Shown piece by piece: positions 14,807 through 21,765 of a stretch of 21,765 nt of DNA. The stretch's first letter is position 1; each line of letters starts with the position of its first letter. Both the position numbers and the translations under genes were made by a program. This stretch comes from Clostridiales bacterium UBA2432 (lineage in GTDB: Bacteria; Bacillota; Clostridia; Lachnospirales; Vallitaleaceae). Below the pieces are notes generated by a model, which searched no databases, was not told the origin of the DNA, and was given only the letters and a program-made list of their open reading frames with translations. Where the stretch lies: contig DDQW01000101.1 of assembly GCA_002342805.1 (NCBI GenBank), positions 1-21,765 on the forward strand, in the 5' to 3' direction.

Positions 14807-16947
14807 CTCATCTCATCAGGTTCATGAGACATTATCGGTACGAAAATCTCTTCGATTTCTTCTTTATAATATTTTTTTTCAAAAACACTTGCCTGCTCTT
14901 CAAAATAGTCCTGTGAATTGATAACTTCCTTACCACGACGATCAATTCGATTATAGTTTTTATCTGTGTCTTTAATCTTAGCCTTAACAACATCTTTAAG
15001 CAAAATATCAATCATACCCATTACACGAGTTTTGATATGTTCTGCTTCCAACGGGAATAACAATTCTACACGTCGATTCAGGTTTCTGGGCATCCAATCA
15101 GCACTCGATAGATATAAATTCTCTTTCCCATTATTGTAAAAATAGAAAATACGGCTATGCTCAAGGTATTTTCCGACAATACTTCGAACCGTAATATTTT
15201 CACTCACACCCTCAATTCCCGGGATTAAGCAACAAATTCCGCGAACAATGAGTTCAATCTCAACACCCTCCATAGAAGCCTTATAAAGCTCCTGCATCAC
15301 TTCAAAATCGCATAGGGAGTTCATCTTACAAATGATTTGTGCCTTCTTGCCTTCTCGCGCATATTCTGCCTCTCGACGAATCATATAAATAAATCGGTCA
15401 CGTAACTGGGTCGGCGCCATGGTGATCTTGTGCAATTTTGGCGGTTCTGAATATCCGGAAAGTGTATTAAAAATTGCGGAAACATCTCGCCCCACTTGTT
15501 CATTCACCGTAAGTAGTCCCATGTCCGTATAAAAACGTGCCGTAATATCATTATAATTCCCTGTACCTAAGTGAACATAACGACGTATCCCCTCATCTTC
15601 TTTGCGAACAATTAAGGTCACTTTTGAATGGGTTTTTAATCCCACAAGTCCATATATAACATGGCATCCTGCTTTTTCAAGGCGTCTGGCCCATTGGATA
15701 TTGTTTTCTTCATCAAACCGAGCTTTTAATTCTACAAGTACAGTTACTTGCTTACCTGCTTCAGCCGCTTCTGCAAGTGCTTGTATAATGGGCGATCGTC
15801 CGGACACACGATATAAGGTTTGCTTAATAGCTAAGACAAGGGGATCTTTTGCTGCATCTTGAATCCATTCAACAACGGGCTCAAAGCTTTCAAAGGGATG
15901 ATTGAGAAATATATCTTTCTTTTTAATCGCTTCAAAAATATCCTCTTCTCCTAATAAATCTTTTGGACGTTTAGGTGAGTAATCATTAAATTTAAGGGAT
16001 TTTGTATTACTCATCCCATACACTTTCATTAAGAACGTTAAATCAATGGGTCCATTAATTTTATAAATCGAACGGTTTTTGAGTTTTAATGCATCTTTCA
16101 AAAAGATTAAAATACGTTCATCCACTTTTTGGTCAATCTCTAACCGAATCGCTTCTCCCCATTTTCTTTTTTTGATGGATTTTTCTATTTCTAACAAAAG
16201 ATCTTCTGCTTCTTCTTCATCAATCGTTAGGTCCGCATTACGGGTAATACGATAAGGGGAGGCGCATAGAACCTCATATCCTGTAAATAATTTTGATATA
16301 TGATGCACTATAATATCTTTAAGCATCACAAATTGGCGTTCTCCTTCGTTGACTGCCGGAATCTCTAAATAACGATGTATCATTGCCGGAACTTGTACCG
16401 TTGCAAAAAATTCCTGACCTTCTTTTTGTAAAATAGCTGCAATATTTAAACTTTTATTGAGAATTAAAGGAAAGGGTCTTGATGAATCCACTGCCATGGG
16501 TGTTAAAATTGGGTACAAGTTATTTTCAAAATAATGGTCAATATAATCGATTTGATGCCCATTTAATTGTGCAAAATCAAGGGTAAAAATAATATTCTCT
16601 TTTTTCAAACCTTGTAAAAGCGAACGCTTAAACACATTTCCTTGGTCTTCAACCATTCGGTGTGCACGTATAGAAATCTCTTCAATCTGGTCTTTTGGTG
16701 AAAGTCCGGAAAAGTCGGGTCGATCATAGCCTGCATGAATCTGCTCCATCAATGACGCCACACGAACCATGAAAAACTCATCAAGATTGCTGCTCACAAT
16801 TGCTAAAAACTTCACCCGTTCGAATAATGGATTTTCAGGGTTTTCCGCTTCCCAAAGAACGCGTTGATTAAATTCTAGCCAACTTAACTCTCTATTTTCA
16901 TATAACTTGGGATCATTTAAATCAATCGTCTTATTATTTTTTTTCAT
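14803..16947 (-). CDS. ppk1: Polyphosphate kinase 1
   Basis: A 714-residue Ppk1, which reversibly polymerises ATP gamma-phosphate into inorganic polyphosphate, probably at the membrane or in the cytoplasm. The N-terminal domain begins with the typical NRELSWLEFNQRVL. The catalytic phospholipase D-like halves contain the autophosphorylated His in GLKTHSKVTLI (His440 from this start), the second active-site His in LEHSRIFYF (~His597), and VELKARFDEENNI. Length is normal for Ppk1 (~690-720). Start choice: the ATG at 16947 has GGGAG 7-8 nt upstream, while the longer frame starts at a TTG (16953) without proper spacing. The start overlaps the end of the Ppx/GppA gene by 14 nt, suggesting translational coupling of the synthesis and hydrolysis or sensing partners. 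Confidence 0.96.
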   Translation of the reverse strand: MKKNNKTIDLNDPKLYENRELSWLEFNQRVLWEAENPENPLFERVKFLAIVSSNLDEFFMVRVASLMEQIHAGYDRPDFSGLSPKDQIEEISIRAHRMVEDQGNVFKRSLLQGLKKENIIFTLDFAQLNGHQIDYIDHYFENNLYPILTPMAVDSSRPFPLILNKSLNIAAILQKEGQEFFATVQVPAMIHRYLEIPAVNEGERQFVMLKDIIVHHISKLFTGYEVLCASPYRITRNADLTIDEEEAEDLLLEIEKSIKKRKWGEAIRLEIDQKVDERILIFLKDALKLKNRSIYKINGPIDLTFLMKVYGMSNTKSLKFNDYSPKRPKDLLGEEDIFEAIKKKDIFLNHPFESFEPVVEWIQDAAKDPLVLAIKQTLYRVSGRSPIIQALAEAAEAGKQVTVLVELKARFDEENNIQWARRLEKAGCHVIYGLVGLKTHSKVTLIVRKEDEGIRRYVHLGTGNYNDITARFYTDMGLLTVNEQVGRDVSAIFNTLSGYSEPPKLHKITMAPTQLRDRFIYMIRREAEYAREGKKAQIICKMNSLCDFEVMQELYKASMEGVEIELIVRGICCLIPGIEGVSENITVRSIVGKYLEHSRIFYFYNNGKENLYLSSADWMPRNLNRRVELLFPLEAEHIKTRVMGMIDILLKDVVKAKIKDTDKNYNRIDRRGKEVINSQDYFEEQASVFEKKYYKEEIEEIFVPIMSHEPDEMS

Positions 16948-18493
16948 TCTCAAACTCCCTTTTGATTTTTAATCTCGGTGTAATTCCAAACACTTCCATA
17001 AAATAGTCCGCTTTTTGATTAAAGGTCCATTCTTCTAGTGTCGTATCTGCATTCACAGCACTGGTACAGCGAATAATCAATTCCTTTTCATGTAGTCTAA
17101 CCGATTGAATCTGGATCTTGCCTTTATGTGATCGATCCAGAGCATCGGCCAAACGTAAAATGGAAATAAGCTTTCCTACTTTTGTTCTTGCTTCGCGAGG
17201 TAAGGATTTAAAGTTCTCATCTGTTATTGTCGGTTTTACCATACTATGGTAACAAGCAATATTGGCGACCATTTCAACATGTTCCTCTGAGAGGCCAAAG
17301 ATTTCTAAGGAACGAATAATATTATAGGAATGCTTGTGGTGTTGATCTAATGCGATAATCTTGCCAACATCATGTAATATAGACGCTACTTGTAAAAGAA
17401 CACGTTCATGCTTTAATCCGTGTATTTTTTTTAAACGATCAAACAAAACCAAAGCATTCTCTTCAACTTGCTTTGCATGGGATGAATTATGTTGAAACTT
17501 TCTGGCTAGCGCTTCTGCATTGGCAATAATATCATCATCATTTTCATTACTTCGTTTTTTTAAATACATTTCTTCATGGATTAATCGAATGATCCCATCT
17601 GTTAAGGAAATGATTGGTGTAATAATCTGATTACTTTCGACCTTTTCCAAGAACATTTTAAATAGCATCATTGACGGTAAGATAATCTCCGCACGTTCCC
17701 TTTTAACTCCATAGGTTTCTTCGATTTCTTCAATAGTCATATCGACAATATGATCAAATAATTTTATAAATTCCTTTTCTGATAATTGATCACGATCCTT
17801 GTTTTGTTGATTCTCAATAATTTTACTTATGACACTAATCTCGCCACCAACAGCAATCAAGTGTTTATAGGTATCTGATTCTTTAAAAAAATCAACCCCT
17901 TCGAGATTTGTCGTAATATACTCATCTAAAATATTATGATATCTCAATGTTTTTCTCTCAATATCGTCAAAAACCTCTTTAATTCGAAGAGATCCCATCT
18001 TTACATTTTGAGAAGATCGCAAACGGCCTTCTTTGTAGGTTGTAATCTGAACACTTCCTGCACCGACAACGACAACAACTGCACCTTCTTGAATAAGTTG
18101 TTCATAATTTTTTAATTTATGCTTTATAGCTTTGTGGGTTAAATATTGTTCTTCTGAATTACTTATAACCTCAATCTCTAAGCCCGTTTTCAAGCGAATC
18201 TGATCCACAATATAATCGCGGTTTTCGGCTTCTCGAATTGCACTGGTTGCCATTGCCATATACTGGTCTACACCATATTCCTCAAAGGATTTCTTGAATA
18301 GCTTTAATTCATCGCAAATTTTATCTACCGTATTAAAGGATACTTTTCCTGTTGTAAAGGTATCATGTCCAACACCATTAATTTTTCGATAATTCTCAAG
18401 TTCATAAAAAAGTCCTGATTTACTGATTTCTCCAACTTTCATTCTAAGCGCATGTGAACCTAAATCTATTGCTGCAACAACTTTTTTGCTCAT
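16934..18493 (-). CDS. Ppx/GppA-type protein with C-terminal HD domain
   Basis: A 519-residue protein: an actin-fold Ppx/GppA domain (~1-305) joined to an HD-type domain (~325-510). The first phosphate loop is AIDLGSHALRMKV (8-20) and the conserved acidic catalytic region is ISNSEEQYLTH (110-120). HD residues are His339 in SSHA and His374-Asp375 in ILHDVGK. The second phosphate loop, usually DIGGGSTE, is altered to VVVGAGSVQ (141-149). It therefore lacks the usual acidic residue and second glycine, and the exopolyphosphatase or pppGpp phosphatase activity is uncertain. Adjacent and overlapping ppk1 supports a role in polyphosphate turnover or sensing. AGGAGG ribosome site 7 nt before the ATG; a possible extended -10 promoter (TGATATAAT) lies upstream. 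Confidence 0.88.
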   Translation of the reverse strand: MSKKVVAAIDLGSHALRMKVGEISKSGLFYELENYRKINGVGHDTFTTGKVSFNTVDKICDELKLFKKSFEEYGVDQYMAMATSAIREAENRDYIVDQIRLKTGLEIEVISNSEEQYLTHKAIKHKLKNYEQLIQEGAVVVVVGAGSVQITTYKEGRLRSSQNVKMGSLRIKEVFDDIERKTLRYHNILDEYITTNLEGVDFFKESDTYKHLIAVGGEISVISKIIENQQNKDRDQLSEKEFIKLFDHIVDMTIEEIEETYGVKRERAEIILPSMMLFKMFLEKVESNQIITPIISLTDGIIRLIHEEMYLKKRSNENDDDIIANAEALARKFQHNSSHAKQVEENALVLFDRLKKIHGLKHERVLLQVASILHDVGKIIALDQHHKHSYNIIRSLEIFGLSEEHVEMVANIACYHSMVKPTITDENFKSLPREARTKVGKLISILRLADALDRSHKGKIQIQSVRLHEKELIIRCTSAVNADTTLEEWTFNQKADYFMEVFGITPRLKIKREFENEKK

Positions 18494-18517
18494 ATGTCAA
18501 CCTCCTAAGTACCCACT

Positions 18518-18526
18518 ATTATATCA
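18518..18526 (-). promoter_or_regulatory. Possible extended -10 promoter for ppx-ppk1
   Basis: On the minus strand TGATATAAT fits the extended -10 pattern TGnTATAAT, about 25-30 bp upstream of the Ppx/GppA start codon. No clear -35 precedes it, which such promoters tolerate. The operon may also be read from the patatin gene promoter. Confidence 0.45.
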
Positions 18527-18547
18527 CAATCCCTTAAGTTTCTCATA

Positions 18548-19729
18548 TTATTCAAATAAGTTTACATAAATTTCATATAAGGCTTTGTCTTTCTCTGTTT
18601 CTAAATTGCCTTCTTCAACTTCCTGATTGACGAGCATTTTTAATTCCTTGAAGGTATAGTGTTTAAAACGTTCAATTTTCAAAAGTTCTGCTGCATTTTC
18701 CAATAACTCTACATATATATCTTCATAAGAAGCATCTTTTTTCAACTTGAGTTCTTTGCCGACAAGTGGTAACAAGACTTCACAAATAAGGCGTTCTTTA
18801 TGCTTATACCCCCGTATAGAACTTTTTCCTCCTATATCTAACAATGTCCGTACGACACTTCGCTTGCTTAATTTTAAAAATTGTTTTAAGAAATAAGCCT
18901 CCGTATGATGATCACTAAGAAAATATTTTTTTCCACTTCCGTTCATAAATATTCGCTTGGCATCATAGTAGCCTAAATGAATATTCTTTTTGATTTTTTC
19001 CACGTCAAATTCAAGTAATCCGCCTAAATCTTCTCGTGCTTTTATCTCAATAACGTTTACATCCCTATCATCATATGCTTTTTCAATACCCACTCCATGA
19101 ATACGTACAACAATAATATCTTTATAGCCTTTATTAACCAACATACTAATCGGCGCTACATTATGAAAAGCACCGTCAATAAATCGTTTGCCAAAAATTC
19201 GTTCTGCCTTAAATGCCGGTAAATATGAACTTGCTAGCAAGTAACCCACAAGACAATTCGGTTTAATATCATCAATCATGTGTTCTTCTGCTTGCATATC
19301 TGTCAGATTAAATGTTGTTAACCCAAAATCAACCGGTGATTCTCGAATCACTTCTTCATCGATCACTTCTTCAAGAAGTTTCTTTAAGGGTGTGATATCT
19401 AATCCTTTATTTTTAACAATTTCACTAAATCCTTTTATTGCATCTGATATGGATAAATTACGCAGTTGATTGTTTTCTAAACTCAGCATCAAACGGTCTT
19501 CAATCTCTATAACCTTTGAATAACGAATATTGTTCCATATCTCTAAGGCTTTTTCCAAGTCCTTTTGAACAAATAGGGCCCCATTTATAGCACCAATGGA
19601 CGTTCCCACAACCGCATCAATTTGAATATTCAATTCTTCTATAGCTTTCCAAACGCCGATTTCATATGCACCACGTGTCCCTCCGCCTTCAAAAACCAAT
19701 CCAAAGCGTTTATTCTTATAGTCCACCAT
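18548..19729 (-). CDS. Patatin-like phospholipase family protein
   Basis: A 393-residue patatin-fold hydrolase, probably cytoplasmic or membrane-peripheral because no signal peptide is visible. The family signatures are complete: oxyanion loop EGGGTRG (14-20), nucleophile elbow GTSIG with Ser44, and catalytic Asp185 in FIDGAFHN. The C-terminal ~180 residues are alpha-helical and charged. Members hydrolyse phospholipid acyl esters; the substrate here is unknown. It precedes the Ppx/GppA gene by 54 nt on the same strand, and its promoter region faces the divergent TPR gene. ATG start with GGGAGGTG. No link between lipid hydrolysis and polyphosphate is evident beyond adjacency. Confidence 0.92.
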   Translation of the reverse strand: MVDYKNKRFGLVFEGGGTRGAYEIGVWKAIEELNIQIDAVVGTSIGAINGALFVQKDLEKALEIWNNIRYSKVIEIEDRLMLSLENNQLRNLSISDAIKGFSEIVKNKGLDITPLKKLLEEVIDEEVIRESPVDFGLTTFNLTDMQAEEHMIDDIKPNCLVGYLLASSYLPAFKAERIFGKRFIDGAFHNVAPISMLVNKGYKDIIVVRIHGVGIEKAYDDRDVNVIEIKAREDLGGLLEFDVEKIKKNIHLGYYDAKRIFMNGSGKKYFLSDHHTEAYFLKQFLKLSKRSVVRTLLDIGGKSSIRGYKHKERLICEVLLPLVGKELKLKKDASYEDIYVELLENAAELLKIERFKHYTFKELKMLVNQEVEEGNLETEKDKALYEIYVNLFE

Positions 19730-19769
19730 TTAAAACACCTCCCATCCAAACTCAACTCATTCTATATTA

Positions 19770-19798
19770 AAAATATCATACAACAAAAAAGTTATCAA
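19770..19798 (-). promoter_or_regulatory. Promoter of the patatin-like gene (TTGATA, 17 bp, TATTTT)
   Basis: On the minus strand a -35 TTGATA (19798-19793) and -10 TATTTT (19775-19770) are spaced 17 bp apart, about 40 bp upstream of the ATG. The -10 is weak, but the spacing and -35 are good. Confidence 0.55.
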
Positions 19799-19817
19799 TG
19801 ATTTTACTCTAAATCAT
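19798..19817. promoter_or_regulatory. Inverted repeat between divergent promoters (possible operator)
   Basis: ATGATTT-TACTCT-AAATCAT is a perfect 7-bp inverted repeat with a 6-bp spacer, lying between the -35 elements of the patatin and TPR promoters (19793-19798 and 19822-19827). Such placement suits a regulator acting on both genes. No known operator consensus was recognised. Confidence 0.4.
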
Positions 19818-19821
19818 ATTA

Positions 19822-19850
19822 TTGATTATTAGCTTGTGCCGTGGTATCAT
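19822..19850 (+). promoter_or_regulatory. Promoter of the TPR protein gene (TTGATT, 17 bp, TATCAT)
   Basis: TTGATT at 19822-19827 and TATCAT at 19845-19850 are spaced by 17 bp, 30 bp upstream of the start codon. An AGGAGGT ribosome site follows. Confidence 0.65.
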
Positions 19851-19879
19851 CTTTATAAAACAAGTCTCAGGAGGTACAC

Positions 19880-20773
19880 ATGGATTTTATTAAGAAAAAA
19901 TGGCGTGTTATTACTTTAGCTTACTTATTAGCAAGCTATCTCATATTTATTGTATTTATGGACAAACGGACGGACTACTTAACCTATGCTGGTCTTGCAT
20001 TTCTTGTTGTCACTTTGATTTTATTCGTCGGCACCTTCATCGGAATGATTGGAATTATGCTTCACACGGTCTTTAAAAAAGAACACCTTGCCATGCCTTT
20101 TTACCATCTTGCACATTCGCTCGGTACAACAAACATTAATATTTTAGCCGCTTACGGTGTTTTGCTTCTGAAAACATTTGAGCCGGGGGAAGCATTAACT
20201 GTCTTTGATAAGGCAAAATATTTAACCAGTAATTATTTGTATACAAAGACATTAACGGGTAATATTGCACTTTGTCATTGGAAAATCGGCAATCCCAAAA
20301 AGGCATTAGAGACTTACGAAGACCTATTCTATTATCCGGATTTAGAGCTTATTACAGATTATTCAGAAGAGAATCTTTCCGAAGGAACAAACAAGAACGG
20401 TAACTTCTACGCACAGGATTTTGTAACAATGGGATATTTAGCACTTATCAACAATCAAAGGGAAAAATCAAGATATTATACACAAGTTGCCCTTGAATTG
20501 TCGGACAAATACGGACCGGCCTATGACAATCTAGGTCAACTCGCCTACGCAGAAGGCAATCTCAAAGAAGCCAAAGAGTATTTTAAAAAGGCACTTGAAT
20601 TAAAACCCGGTATGATTGATAGCATGTATTTTCTTGCGCAAATCGCTTGGGATGAAGGAAATATAGACGATGCAAAAGAAAAACTCCAAGCAATCGATAT
20701 ATCCAAAGTAAACGGATTAAGCACCGTGACCGCTGATCGTATTAATCAATTAAAAGCAAAAAGTGCCTCATAA
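19880..20773 (+). CDS. Membrane-anchored tetratricopeptide repeat protein
   Basis: A 297-residue protein with two N-terminal membrane spans (~12-28 and ~35-62) and a soluble helical remainder. At least two clear TPR units lie in the C-terminal third: one with YGPAYDNLGQLAYAEGNLKE, then AKEYFKKALELKPGM and a second repeat around MYFLAQIAWDEGNIDDAKEK. Weaker repeats occur at ~85-150. TPR proteins are protein-binding scaffolds, and the partner and process here are not recognisable. A strong AGGAGGT site 6 nt before the ATG and a clear promoter support expression. It is transcribed alone, divergent from the patatin gene and convergent with the methyltransferase gene. Its stop codon lies inside the loop of the shared terminator. 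Confidence 0.9.
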   Translation: MDFIKKKWRVITLAYLLASYLIFIVFMDKRTDYLTYAGLAFLVVTLILFVGTFIGMIGIMLHTVFKKEHLAMPFYHLAHSLGTTNINILAAYGVLLLKTFEPGEALTVFDKAKYLTSNYLYTKTLTGNIALCHWKIGNPKKALETYEDLFYYPDLELITDYSEENLSEGTNKNGNFYAQDFVTMGYLALINNQREKSRYYTQVALELSDKYGPAYDNLGQLAYAEGNLKEAKEYFKKALELKPGMIDSMYFLAQIAWDEGNIDDAKEKLQAIDISKVNGLSTVTADRINQLKAKSAS

Positions 20774-20786
20774 GGAGGCACTTTTT
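20758..20786. terminator. Bidirectional intrinsic terminator shared by convergent genes
   Basis: AAAAAGTGCCTC and GAGGCACTTTTT are perfect complements around a 5-nt loop. A T tract follows on the plus strand (20782-20787), and the A run at 20758-20762 supplies one on the minus strand. The stem overlaps the last codons of the TPR gene, whose stop codon falls in the loop. Its right end touches the stop codon of the methyltransferase gene at 20786-20788. Confidence 0.93.
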
Positions 20787-21565
20787 TATTGTATTCTTTG
20801 TCGTACTGCTTCATAGAGTAAAACCGAAGCAGCTACAGCTGCATTAAGGGATTCTGCACCGCCTAAAATCGGAATCGTCACGCGTTCATCTACGCACTTA
20901 ATCACTTGATCTGAAATTCCATTCCCTTCATTCCCAATAACGAAAGCCGTCCCTTGGTCATAGTGGTTTGAAAAATGGGAACTACTTTCATCTAAATACG
21001 CCCCATAAACACGGATCTTATTCGATTGGAGTTTGTGGATAGCTTGTGTCAAATCATCCACTTGATAGCACTTGACACGGTCTAATGATCCAACCGTACT
21101 TTTCACAACTTTTGGGTGATAGATATCCACCGATTCCTTGTTGTATATGATACCATCCGCCTTAACTGCATCGCATACACGAATCATTGTCCCCATATTT
21201 CCCGGATCTTGAATGGATTCTAAAACAAGATACAATCCATTTTCATTGAGTTTTTGAGACTCAAATTGATTGAGCTTCATTTTTGCAATAGCCATATAGC
21301 CTTGTGGCGTTTTATCCAAAGATACCGATTTAAAGAGATCTTGAGTCAGAATCAAGATCTCGCATTCATATAATTCGAATAATTTCAAATCCGCTCGCTC
21401 ATCAAGAATTAATGTATGAACATTCTTAATATTAAGTTCTAAAACTTGCTTCTTCCCTTCGACAACATATACACTTTGGAGATGGCGTTCTTTTGATTGA
21501 GCTTGTAATTTTTTTATCCATTTTAACTGTTTATTGGTATTGCTTGTAATCTCTTTTATACTCAT
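20786..21565 (-). CDS. TrmH/SpoU family RNA 2'-O-methyltransferase
   Basis: A 259-residue SPOUT methyltransferase that uses S-adenosylmethionine to methylate a ribose 2'-OH in rRNA or tRNA. The N-terminal ~95 residues form the SpoU substrate-binding domain. The catalytic trefoil-knot motifs are LVLESIQDPGNMGTMIR (113-129), VIGNEGNGIS (209-218) and IPILGGAESLNAAVAASVLL (231-250). The family includes RlmB (23S G2251) and TsnR-like enzymes; the target base cannot be told from sequence alone. The start overlaps the upstream TrkA/KtrA-type gene by 4 nt (ATGA), and the ribosome site is weak, so translational coupling is likely. Its 3' end abuts the shared terminator. Confidence 0.93.
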   Translation of the reverse strand: MSIKEITSNTNKQLKWIKKLQAQSKERHLQSVYVVEGKKQVLELNIKNVHTLILDERADLKLFELYECEILILTQDLFKSVSLDKTPQGYMAIAKMKLNQFESQKLNENGLYLVLESIQDPGNMGTMIRVCDAVKADGIIYNKESVDIYHPKVVKSTVGSLDRVKCYQVDDLTQAIHKLQSNKIRVYGAYLDESSSHFSNHYDQGTAFVIGNEGNGISDQVIKCVDERVTIPILGGAESLNAAVAASVLLYEAVRQRIQ

Positions 21566-21765
21566 TTATCGTCACTAACTTTGGATAGGTTCTTATTGTT
21601 TCCAATAACAATAAGAATTTCACCCATTTCTAACAATTTATCTGCACCGGGTGTAATCGTAATATGATCTCCTTGACGCATACCTATGACGTTAATGCCA
21701 TATGTATTACGCATATCCAGCTCTCGCAAGGTTTTTCCACGCCATTTCTTTTGCACTTCAATCTC
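21562..21765 (-). CDS. TrkA/KtrA-type potassium channel regulatory subunit, C-terminal fragment
   Basis: The last ~68 residues of a protein whose start lies beyond the right window edge; the frame is open to the edge (Glu-Ile-Glu-Val precede QKKWRGKTL). The sequence is a TrkA_C (RCK_C) domain: a GKTLRELDMRNTYGINVIGM beta-alpha unit followed by ITPGADKLLEMGEILIVIG. In KtrA/TrkA this domain follows a nucleotide-binding RCK_N domain and gates potassium uptake, in some proteins through c-di-AMP binding. The partner membrane subunit (KtrB/TrkH) is not in view. It overlaps the methyltransferase gene by 4 nt. Confidence 0.88.
   Translation of the reverse strand, partial: EIEVQKKWRGKTLRELDMRNTYGINVIGMRQGDHITITPGADKLLEMGEILIVIGNNKNLSKVSDDK

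Noticed and set aside
16948..16953. TTG start at 16953 for ppk1
   Set aside because: The ATG at 16947 has better spacing to GGGAG, and the family N-terminus does not need the two extra residues.
1..21765. CRISPR arrays, tRNA/rRNA genes, insertion sequences, prophage or toxin-antitoxin genes
   Set aside because: None was seen: no regularly spaced repeats, no cloverleaf candidates noticed, and no transposase or integrase motifs in any frame that could be a gene. The long palindrome at 13620-13768 is the only possible mobile-like element.

Overview
The window is chromosomal DNA from an AT-rich, low-GC Gram-positive bacterium. It most likely belongs to the Clostridia, possibly a Lachnospirales-type lineage. 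That placement is an inference from gene content and order: the ftsE-ftsX-(M23)-ctp-PDZ-uvrB block known from Firmicutes, LytR-CpsA-Psr envelope ligases, YitT, an MsmX/UgpC-type ATPase, and strong Shine-Dalgarno sites. No phage, insertion sequence, CRISPR array, tRNA or rRNA was seen. The genes look like core and housekeeping genes.

Region 1 (1-7226, all minus strand). Reading in the direction of transcription, a CdaR/PucR-type regulator lies 36 nt ahead of ftsE. It is followed by ftsX, a coiled-coil M23 peptidase, a C-terminal processing protease (S41) and a MinJ-like membrane PDZ protein, ending at a long stem-loop terminator (801-851). Next comes uvrB, cut by the window edge, with its own promoter and a LexA/DinR-type SOS box overlapping the -35. 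FtsEX and the M23 enzyme are probably a cell-wall hydrolysis module for division or elongation.

Region 2 (7309-8472) holds a solitary MalK/UgpC/MsmX-type sugar ABC ATPase with no permease beside it, followed by a strong stem-loop.

Region 3 (8711-12742, minus) is a tight operon: LCP ligase, second LCP ligase with a LytR_C tail, WecG/TagA glycosyltransferase, YitT membrane protein. It points to synthesis and wall attachment of a surface glycopolymer.

Region 4 (12812-13799) holds a plus-strand short-chain dehydrogenase, probably of the EF-P 5-aminopentanone reductase (YmfI) family. It is followed by a striking 149-nt near-complete inverted repeat (13620-13768) between convergent genes. This is the least explained structure in the window and the best candidate for something undescribed.

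Region 5 (13800-19729, minus) reads patatin-like lipase, Ppx/GppA-HD protein, polyphosphate kinase, ornithine carbamoyltransferase. argF has a consensus promoter whose -35 overlaps the ppk stop codon, and a perfect ArgR-type operator.

Region 6 (19770-21765) has a plus-strand membrane TPR protein, divergent from the patatin gene across a possible shared operator. It converges on a TrmH/SpoU rRNA methyltransferase, which is coupled by a 4-nt overlap to the end of a TrkA/KtrA-type potassium channel regulator. The convergent pair shares a bidirectional terminator that overlaps both coding ends.
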